Shown here one piece after another: positions 1-11,700 of a DNA stretch of 64,000 nucleotides. Both the position numbers and the translations under genes were made by a program. Position 1 is the stretch's first letter; each line of letters starts with the position of its first letter. This DNA is from Anisus vortex (lineage: Eukaryota; Mollusca; Gastropoda; Planorbidae). The notes under the pieces are model-generated. The model was not told where the DNA came from. It made no database searches and was given only the letters and a program-made list of their open reading frames with translations. The stretch lies in assembly GCA_949126835.1 (NCBI GenBank), contig OX421499.1, positions 24,711,990-24,775,989 of the forward strand, written 5' to 3'.

Positions 1-189
1 CTGAAATATTTATTAGATATAGGCATTGGTTTAATGGGTTTAAGAAAAATACCTTTAAGCTTTAAAAGGTTAAGAAAATTGGGTAAAATATGACGGTTCT
101 TCAAGTGTTAAACTAATATTGTAAATGGTACCAAATTAGATACACAAGGAAGCTATAAGTTCAACTAAAGATCTAATATAAAAACTTAC

Positions 190-2737
190 ACTCTAGACAT
201 CTGCATCCCATCTGCAAAGCCCTGACATAGGTTTCTACATGGGACTCACTTTTCAATTGGTCTCCAGTCAAATACCTGTAAAAAAAAAGTTTGATGAATT
301 GGTCACTTAGTAGATAAACAATGCCTTCATATTATTTACGGTAAATATCACAAGTTTGAAAAAAACAATATAGAAGGACAAAAATATCAGTGGAAAGCTA
401 AATAAAGTTTATATTTCATATAGTGCCACTTGGAACTGTAAACTCACGTGTTGTGTGATGAAGCTATAAAGTAATTAGACAGAGGAAACTCCATGTCCTG
501 GTTTACATGCAGCTCTTTGGGATCCAGAATGGAATTCATCTCTGAATACAAGTAGTCCTCAAACTAGGCAGAATAAACAAACAACAGCACTACCATTGAT
601 TGTTAGGTTTAAGAAACCAATGGCTTTATTTATATGCATATAATATATTTATAATTACATAAATATCAAAACTAGTGGGATAATGCCCATTTAAATTTAA
701 TAATTAATGTAATCTATAATTTTTTTTCAAATCCATGTGCATACAAGTTTATGGAAGGACTTACTAGTGTTTAAATAGTTTTATCATCAAAGCATTTGCT
801 ACAGAAGTATTTTTTTTATTATTAAAGGGCAACATTATTCTAAAATTTAAAAAATAGCTTTTTAAAATTCAAAATGGACACAATTAAAACTGAAACAAAA
901 AAAAAAAAAGCAACTATAGTGGAAAGAACATTACCTCACGATCAGAAAAACATAATTCTCCATAAGGAGCCTGGCCAGAAGAAGGAAGACATTTGAACAT
1001 TAAGGATTTCAAATTTTCTTTGACATCATCCTTTAGGAAAGAAAACATACAATGTTTGTGAGTAGCACTCTTATTTCAATTTTATATTAACATTGATTGA
1101 TTTTTGTGTTGTCGTTTGTTTTTTTTATACACTGTTGGGTGAAAGCAATACAACAAACAAAAAACTCAAAATAAATTAATAGGGAAATCACACTAATATT
1201 TACCTTTTGTTCGGCCTTTAAAAAAGTCAAAATAAATTAATAGAGAAATCACACTAATATTTACCTTTTGTTCGGCCTTTAAAAAAGTCAAAATAAATTA
1301 ATAGAGAAATCACACTAATATTTACCTTTTGTTCGGCCTTTAAAAAACTCAAAATAAATTAATAGAGAAATCACACTAATATTTACCTTTTGTTCGGCCT
1401 TTAAAAAAACTCAAAATAAATTAATAGGGAAATCACACTAATATTTACATTTTGTTCGGCCTTTAAAAAACTCAAAATAAATTAATAGAGAAATCACACT
1501 AATATTTACCTTTTGTTCGGCCTTTAAAAAACTTTCCAAACAGGCTTCACTGAGCTTCCTTTAAAAATAAATTACAAACAAGAAATAATTTCTGTTTTTT
1601 TCTAATTGCTACACCAGGTTCTTGCTCTAAAATCATCTCAAAATAAAAAAAACTTCTACAAACCAATTTTCACTGGAATTTGCAAATATCTTAATTTCTG
1701 GTAATGTATAAAGGTAGACCAAATATTAAAAAAAAAAAGACTGCTTTGGGAGCAAACCTTTTTAAATATATTTTAAGAGCGTTGTTCACACTGATGGACA
1801 TTTTTCATTCAGAATATAATTCATCAAATCTATTCAATACCAGAATGAAAAAGCTTTAAGTTTAGCCTCAAAGCCTACTGAAAATTAAAAACAATCACAA
1901 TTCACACAGTGGATTTAACATGTGGGGGGATCTTTTGTTTTACCAGGGTCCTAGTTACTCCCTGAGCCTCCGATAGTAAAGGCATGGGTGGATTACTGTG
2001 ACCACACAATCCCTATAATAATCCTTGTAGGTCTGTCCTGCATTGGGAACTTACTACCACGCAGGAATTTGAGATTATTTCTTTTCAGAAACTGTTAAAC
2101 CCCCTGGTGTGCTAGTATGTTGTTTCATAAAAAGTTAATGAATGCAATAAAAATATTTATAACCATTGAAAAAAAAAAAAGATTGAAAAAACTGACCATT
2201 GACAGTTTGGAGAACTCTGGCCATTGTCTTTCAGCAGTCTCTCAGTCTGAAGAGGTAAAACAAATCAACTGTATTTTTAGATTTCATAAATAAACATACA
2301 ACAACAAGATAAAGCCCATAAACTGCCCATAAAATATTTAGTGGAAAGTTTAGATTTTAGTAAAAAAAATACAATAGATATATTTCCCAAATCAGACTTC
2401 AGGCGAATTTCATCAAAGTTTTTAAAAAGTTATAACAAGTGTTAAATTTTTTTAGCCCCACACTACAATTATTATTTTTTTTTTAAGCAGGTAAGATGTA
2501 ACATTCACTTTAATATAACATGAAAGCACGTTAGTCGTTTTTTTTAAAAGTTAATATATGCATTTCAGATAAGCGAGTAAAAATAATTTATATAAACTGA
2601 ATTAACATCTAAAGAAAACTTTTAACTGGATTGCAGACATGCCTACCCCTAAGGACTAAAAAGAGGAACAATCTTGATGAAAAAGAGGATTTTTCATCAA
2701 GAAAGCGGAACACTCTTTATCTAACAATCTTTTATAA

Positions 2738-2795
<58 letters not shown>

Positions 2796-5700
2796 AAGTC
2801 TAGATCTAGGCCTATTATTAGATTTAAAATGTAGGTAGGCTTACATTTCACAGACAATTCGCGATGGATCTAGATCTAGTAGGCCTACAAAGAACATTAA
2901 ATTCACATTTGCTGAATAAACTCCTCTGAATATTCCTTCCAATAACACTGAATTAGTTTTTTTACAATTTGAACAAGTCATATTTAAACTTTCTGAGCCA
3001 GGACGTTTAGACATTTTCACAATCTTAGCAATACAGTAAAGGAAAAGAATATTAATTGCCAAACACGAGTAATACCGCAAAAAAACGTTAGAAAAGCCCA
3101 CAATATCTCTTTTAATAAACCCAGAAAACCCAAGTAATGATAATTATAGCATTGCGACTTTTTTGTGCCTTTGTTTTATCAACCTAGACACGGACTATAT
3201 TTCAACCCATGAAAAACCCAAACTTTCCAATTTGGCGTAACAAAACTAGTAAAAAGCGTAACGGCGTAACAAAGTGTGTTTTTTAATCAAAAAGCGGAAC
3301 AAATACGCCAAAAGCGGAACGGTAGGCATGTCTGGGATTGGGTTTAAATAATTTTATAATAATAGCAGCAAAAAGATGTATGCATATTATTTAAGACATA
3401 GACTACATGGCCTTCTGGAAAGACTTACCACAGGATTTGGTTTAAATAGTTCATTAAGTAGAGCAGCAAAATGACTGATTTCCAAGCTGTCTGGTAAATG
3501 TAATTTCTGAAAAAGAAAAAAAAAAGACATTCCCTTTCTTATGAGTAGTAACTAACACATGCAAACTCTGTACCATTACACAAAAATAGTTACAAACATA
3601 TTAAGATTTGCATTAAAAGATACAGATTTCCAGTTGAAACATATCCCTTTGCATCAATTTTAAGAACAGATGACCTGAGTTTTCTTTTTTGTTTGAAGGG
3701 GCAGGGCAAAATTTTTTTTGTTTATTGGAAAAGAGAAGTTATGTTATTTTATATTTACTAATGAGCTATGTTGTATAGACAATCCATGCAATCTATGTTT
3801 TCTGTTATTCATGTTAAAATTTGTCTGCAATTTTGGCTTTTCCTCCCGTTCCACAATTTGTCAAACTTTTAAGAACCCCATAACAAAATAGGGCATCGGC
3901 AACGCATTTGAATGGTATTCCAAAGGTTCTGGGTTTGAATCCTGGTGAAGGCTGGGATTTGTTCCAGGGACTGGAGGGTGTCCCTGAGTTTACCTGACTT
4001 TATTTGGGGTAAAGTAATGGCGGCTGGCTGGGCATTGTGCACACATCCCCTAGTATGCCATGAAGGGTACTTTACTTACTTATAACAAAATTGCAAAAAA
4101 TAACAACTAAAAACCCATTATAAAAAAAGTAAAAAAATAAACTAAAAACTAACTAATAAAATTATTTCATTTTTTTTTTTTTCCAAAATGTTTAGACACA
4201 AGTCAAAATGTCTATTAAATATTAAGAGCTTGAAATTTAAATAAAATTCTCTTTTCTTTTGCTATAAGTTTAAGTTTTAGAAATCATAATAATGAAACTT
4301 AGCTGATTAAACTGTTTAAAACAATATGGCAATAGCTGATAATTCACTTACTGCTTTAGTTAATGCTAGATAGTGACGTGTGATGCTGTCTGTGTGTTGT
4401 TTAAGCCAAGCTTGAATCTGCTTTAAATTTATTCTGAGAAAAAAAGTATAAAAATGTTAAAGGAAACAAGTACAGGTGAGATAAGATACTGAAAGGATAT
4501 TCTTATTGTTTACTACTGTAAATATCAAATTATTTTTTTTATTATTTTATAATGAAACTTATGAAATAAGGACATCAGCTGTTGAACAGATTGTGAAGTG
4601 AAACATTAGCTAAACTAAGATTTAGTGTTTTCTTTGAATTCAGTGTTTGCATAGCTATGTTGAACAGATTGTGAAGGGAAACATTAGCTAAACTAAGATT
4701 TAGTGTTTTCTTTGAAATTCAGTGTTTGCATAGCTATGGACAAGGGAAAACTACCAAGTCTAAAATGACAAACCAATTTATGATATTGACCGATATTGGT
4801 ATACGTAAATTGTCATAAATTTGACAGCTAGTGTCTATATAGGAAGTCCAATTACGGAGCATTTTGTTTGTGGTCTTTTTTAAGAAATCATAGATATAGA
4901 ACTAATAGAAACATCTCTTGATTTATGTCCACACAAAAATTGTACATTCACAGTAATAACTCCTAAAAGTGTTATTAATTTGTGTTTAATAAAAAAAAAA
5001 TGTGTGCTACTTTGTCCATTTGAGTAAAATTCACAAACTATCCCTAAACCTTTGGTTAGTTTTCCCTAAGCTTGAAAAAAAACACATGTCAGTTTTCTCA
5101 AACTTTCACTAAGGGCATTAACTATGCTTTTCCTCTACAATCCTGCTCTATGTATAAGCAATACCATGTCCCAATATATTTTAGTTAGCTTCTATTCTAA
5201 CCAAGGGAGTCATGTTATAATAAAGCATGGACAAATATCAACAGCATACAAATCACTTTTTTTGTGTGCATCTATGTTGATATATACAAAGTAAAAAAAA
5301 ATAATCCAACTGTTCACAACAAGAGGCAAACACTTAAACTGTTAGTGACACAATAGAGAGGAAATAAACTTTTAATTTTTAAAAATGTCAATAAAAAGAA
5401 TGTTTCTATGACAAATGAAACAATAAAAAATGTTAAGTGCTGAGCCCTAAAACAAATGTAAATGTAAACATTTAAGAAAAATAAAAAAGGAATTATTTTC
5501 ACTGCACAAAATATTAGAAAACACAAATCCAGTGCTAGTTTAAAAAAAAAAAAAACAACCTGCAATCAGAAAGTTGACAAATAAAGAAAGACGCTAACAG
5601 TTTACAGTACTTTAAAAAAAAAAATTCCAATGAGCAAACTAAAAAGGAGGGGATGAAAATAATGTTCAACATTGAATAAATAACCAATCTTTTTTAGTTT

Positions 5701-8700
5701 TTTATTTTATATTTTCTACAGCAATCTTGGTAAATTAAAGTATGGATACACATACACATATAGGTAGCGTTACTCTCATGTCCATGGGGTGTTGGTTCTA
5801 GCTGTCTTTATTAGTATTTACAAAGTCTACACAAGAAGTGTTAAACACTAACTCTTTACTTGAAGAAACAAGCACGTACACAACAGCTCAGACAAAAATG
5901 AGACAGAGTGGGATGTCTGCCCTCAACGAGAGTTAATCAATCGCAAGATGAAAAACCCACAAAGTTAACCACTGGCCCCAACCAATGAAAACAAAGTTCC
6001 CATGACAAAAATTAGATGGGGGAATAGGACATAGGAGTGACCTCCAATGTAACATTAGTTAATTAATTATAAAGTTGCAACTCAACAAAGATAACCTTCA
6101 GTGACATATTACAGAGTTATTAAAACAATAATAAGGCAGCTTAAAATATTATTAGAAAGTTGGCAGGCATCCTGGGAATTAGCAAAACTGGGTTTGGCAG
6201 CTCACCTTTCTATAAAATTCATCCAACAATTGATGACAACATTTTTTAGTAAGGGGTGAATTAATCTCAAACACCAACAAGGCTTGGATCTATCTAACTA
6301 CCTCCTGGGACAGCAAGAGCTCACATGTTCATGCTTGTTAAACATTGATTTCTAGCATTGACACTATTTTACAAAACACTGACAATATTTATGTTACTCT
6401 GCGGTTACTGCTAATCACAATTTTAACAACAAGATGAAATGAATATACTTACTATACTTTAAGTGATAAAATAACCAGTCAGCACAATAGATGCATTAAA
6501 TTATTAATAACGCTAATTCAATATATAACAAAAAACTTTTATTAATGGAATGTTTTAAAGTTTTGATAAACAACCTGAGTTTGGGTTAGAAAAGTGATAC
6601 ATTCCTTTACTTTATAATCATCCAAAAGAAATCAATTAATTTACATGCTAAGTATGTCTTTAAAAATGAATTTTGGTAATGCATCAAAAGTCAGTATGTT
6701 AAGCTGAAGAAATGACACAAACTGTATTAAAATGTTAACTAAGGAAAAATCTATTTATAAAATAAAGAGGTCTTTATGTTAGTAGAATTGGAGAGAGAAA
6801 AAAAACTACTATGTAAGAAACAAGTAAAGTACCAACAATAAGATGTTCATTCCCCTACCTTGGATCTAGCATTGCTTTAATTTTTTGATGCTTCCTAAAT
6901 ATAATTGGTCACAAATATAAGTATAGCAATGAAACTATTGAGGGAAAATTGTGTTAAGACTCTCAATGGTTGAAATAAAAAAAAAATAACAATATGGGTA
7001 GTTCCATACAACAGTTTTCCATTAGAGTTGAAAACACCTGATTTTGAGCTTTTTTCAAGCAGCACAAGACGAGTTGGCAGAAAACTAAATACCGTATATA
7101 CTCGCGTATAAGTCGCACTTTTTTTACCGAAAATTTCGACAAAAAGTAGGGGTGCGACTTATACACCCGACACTGTTTTTAAAAAGTTCAAAAAAAATCA
7201 CTACTCTGTCATAAAGTTTCTTAAATAACCCGTATAGTTGATTGTAGTGATGTAGAATTACTTGGATATGCCTAGGCAGACATTTTACATTTAGAAAAAT
7301 TTCGTTTGTGTAAATATTACTATCTATATGTAACTGAAATTGAAATGGACAAATATTATAGTTTTTTCTGACACCCACCCTCTTTTCTTTTGAACTTTTG
7401 GGCCGATTGTATATTGCCGAAACGTAGCTTAAGTTTAAAGGCGGCATTTTTTTTGGGTAGGCTTATTGAACGCAAATTACAGTATGGAAAGAATCGTAAA
7501 TGTATGAAAGCCTGTCTATGTAGGTAGGCCAATAAGCGTAAGATGCGTTTTATTTAGTATTTAAGGTATAGGCTTATAGGCTATAGCCTACCTACTAACA
7601 AGGCAGTGTTGAGCATTCCGATAAGACCGCCCCAGGTCTAGGCGATGTTTCCAAAAGTACGATCGGCAGATGGACGCGCGAAATGTCAATAGTGTGTTTT
7701 ATTTTTCATTAGTTGCATGTAAAAGTCGAAAAAAACACCGCTTATTTTTTGTCGATCGCGCAGACGCACTTGAAATCATTATAAACAATGTTAATGGTAA
7801 TTAGGACACATGTATAGCGCGTCATAAATGCCGGCGCCTCCCAGTCTCCAGTCTAGGCAACATTAAGTCTAATGACGTACTTCAAAGACTTTTTTATGTG
7901 TAGGATAGGAACTTGTGTAGGGAAAGACTTAGATGAAGAAACACATACCTTACTTTCCCATCTGATCGGTTGTTTAAAATAAATGGAGCCCTGCCTTTAT
8001 TCGATTATGTTTGCCTTATGCAGGATTAAAACCATTTTTTAAGGAAAGTTTCCAAACTAAGGTGAATATTTAGTAACTTTTATGTTTAAAAGTTATGCAT
8101 TTTTGAGATATTAAAAGGCAGTATAACCCGGGAAGTCGGGGTGCGACTTATGCGCGGGTCAATGACAACATATAAGAAAAAAAAAACTTAAACTAGGGGT
8201 GCGACTTATACGCGAGTATATACGGTAGTTTTTTTTTTAAGGCGTCTTTGTTTTAAAAAAAAACTTTTCTATGTTATTATAACTGATCTACAATAGGATT
8301 ACTAGTCTTGCTTTGGTCACTGATTATGTAATCATTCCTGAGAATCACTGAACCTAGAAACACTAGAGAACAGAAGACAAAGAGTGAAGTAGTAATAATT
8401 CACAAGGCATAAAATTATAATTTAGAAATACAACACAGTAACATCTGTAACAATGCTCAGATAAACCTAAGGACAAAATCACTTTCCTTATCCCATATGC
8501 GAGAACAAATGCATATAAGTACTCTTTCTTCTCGAGTGCCATCCAGGCATGGAATGGGTTGCCTGAATGAACCAGGAAAAAGTAACATAACATCATTCAG
8601 AACACTAAATAAATGCAAGACTAGATTCAGACTATGGATGAGCCTAGGACGCAAAAATTTTCTTCATAGAAAGAGCGTCTGTAATATTAATATATAAGAA

Positions 8701-11700
8701 AAAAGATAAAACAACACACAGCTTGCTAAGAACAAGTTGGCTTTCTTTTTCCAATAGGGATAAAGGCTAAAGTAAGCAAAGAAATCTGTATATTTGAGGA
8801 GGTTTTTATCATACAAAAATATTGCACAAGCAGTGCAAAGAATAATAGAAGTATTGGTTGCAAGGTGAAGAAATATTCCTTTGTGACTGTATTTGGAATG
8901 TTTAAAAACAAAGAGTTGTACTTACTTGCCCTCTCTCTGTGAGTTCAAGAAACTTCTATGTAACATTTGTATTTTTGTAAATTCTCTATGCAACCATCTG
9001 AGATGCAACAAAGGTTTCAATTAGAAATAATGATAAACAAAACTTTTATGACAAAAGTCTTTGTGTTTAAAAAAAAATAATTATGATACAGTGATTTATC
9101 ATCTATGTTCAGCTAAAAGTCTTTTCAAAAAATGTATCCTCCTGTTATCTCATTTTTAAAAAAAATGAGACTGCCAGTCTTAGTAAATAACTAAAGCCTT
9201 GAAGCATATTTTTTCTTTCAAATGTGAACAATGTGTATACCAAGTACTTTTAAGATTAGAGCAATGCAGTGAAAATGCAAAACTGTACTTGACATATTCC
9301 TTGACATATCCGAGTTAATTATAAACGGGGAATGACCATTGTGTTGTAATGAACGGGGTACTCTAAATATCTCAACTGTCTTACTTTGTTCACCTATTAA
9401 TAAATACTTTGTTTTAAATCAATCAAAGACAGTTTATACATCTTATAAAGCCAGTTTCTACATCTTATGATCAACTGGATCTTTAAAATATCTTATTATG
9501 TGTACTTGCATCAATATGACTGATATGCAATGAAATAAAAATGCCTCTATCCACTCTGCTCTATTTACTGGTATATTTTAAAACATGCAGCGATTTCTGA
9601 GAGCATGACCCTTAAAGATTTAAGAATTCTGAGTCAGCCAATGATCAATTAGTAGTAACAAAAATATATGTGGCTACAGTAACTGATCATGGAACTATAA
9701 CCTTTGTTTAGTCTCATAATAGGAATCTTCTTTCAATTTCCTCCAGGAGGCCTGCAAAGCCAACAGCAAATTGTTGTAGTCTTCAGTGGTTCTAGCTGAA
9801 AGATGAACCAAAAGAAGAAAATGTATTCTTTTTAAACAGAAATGAATGAAAGACATATCTAATACTGTAGAGCTGTCTAGGATAAACTGATAATTTTATC
9901 AATGATTTATGAGCTGCAGAAGGAGCGCCTCTTAGCTCCTACAAGGCACACATAGTTATGACAAACAGCACCATTATTATTTTTTAAAATTCCCAGCTCC
10001 AATCACCAAAAAAAAATATTTTTTTTAATAAATTATGTTAATTTGAGTGATTTTATCACTTGATAAAGGCTTATGTCTACTAAGAAACATGGCCTTGAGT
10101 GAGCATTAAAATGGACTGCAGACTCTCTACTATAATAGATTGGTTCTTATGTTAATGATATGCATGCAAAAGGAGGAACTAGTCTTAATCTATCATCTAA
10201 TTAATCAGGCCTTAATACTTTTTCTTTTTTGTTTATTATTTAAAAGAGCTTAGCCAAAACAATTGTGTTCCATCCATTTCCAAAAGTAATCTTTATAGTC
10301 CACTAATTAAGTCAAGCTCTTGCACATTTTTTTATATTTAGTTTTGAAACGAAATTGAGTAATTAAGACTTGTTTAGATAAGTATTGCCCTGATTACTTT
10401 TTTAAGTTTAATTTTCGCTGCCTAGAAAAAAAAAATTAATCTGCTGTAAGTGTAGCAGTGTATCAGACAAATTTTCTTTAACAAAAATCTGTTAGTCACA
10501 TGCCTGTTATGACAATTCAAAAAGGGTTCTTACTAAATAAAAAATATTTTCAAATTCCCAAACTTTTCCCACCGTCACAAAAAATTCACAAACCAATTTA
10601 TATGATACATTTTTCATGTTAACTGGCACAGTATATAGGGGTAGTCCAATAAAAAAAAAGATTGTAGATGTTTTCAAGTACTTATTTAAGAAATAAAATG
10701 TGATGGGAGCAGGGCTGTATAGTCGGCGGTAGAACTCACGACTTCGGCGCTTCGACTTTAAACGGGGTTTTAAATGTCGACTTTTTACATTTTTTTTACT
10801 TTTAGTTAAGTGGCCGGTTTATCATTATTTGACTGCAGTTCTACCTACTAATAATTAACCACTAGAACATTATAGATGATCATGCTTAGGTTCTAATTTC
10901 TAATGCTAAAAACGTATTGTAACCCTATTAACTTGCTTTATTTATTATATTAGCGACTTCAATATCAATTCATTTTTGAAGTGGAACCGCCAAATTCTCT
11001 CTTTGTCTTAGCATTTTCTCATCGGTTATGTCGATTTTTGTATGTCGCCGAACCCTAATATCTCGAGCACAAAAGAGGGCCTAATTTGCCACTTAACGTT
11101 GGTTTTCTCGATCCCCGTGACCAATCGCCACCTTTTAATTGCATTTTCATACGTGGATTTCTAGCTTGGGTACTAGCTTGTCTTTAATTTGTTTGGGATG
11201 TATAATATACACATGATATTTGCTGTTATGGTCTTTGCAAACCTTGCATAGCGTTACAAGTTGAGCTTCGAAGGTTTGTTGACGGCATTTACGGCTAGGC
11301 CTAGGACTAAGACCTGCTCTAGCGTTTAGCTATTGAAGCACGCATACTAATCCTTCAAACGCCTTGCCCTTTTATATAAAGCATTTTATTTAATTCTCAC
11401 AGTGTCCTAATTTATGTAAAATCAGTTGAAATCAAATGTTTGCCAAAAAAAAAATAGAGGTGTAAAAACATGGCGGAAAAGTTTAACTTTGACCTCGCGT
11501 TACTAGGAATTGAAGCTCTGTGGGATCATCGCATAAAATCTGATTGGTCGGTACACGCGTCATTTACTAAAATTAGAACAACCCAGTTCTTCAATAGATT
11601 TGGTTTCATTGACAAAAAATTATTGTGTGAATCTCGTAGAAATAGAATGTTTATACTGCTGGACTATATCGAGTCTCCTAAAAATGCTGTTCAAAACAAT

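Noticed and set aside
2631..2834. Lysine-rich reading frame
   Set aside because: Produced by the 53-bp poly(A) run inside a transposon.
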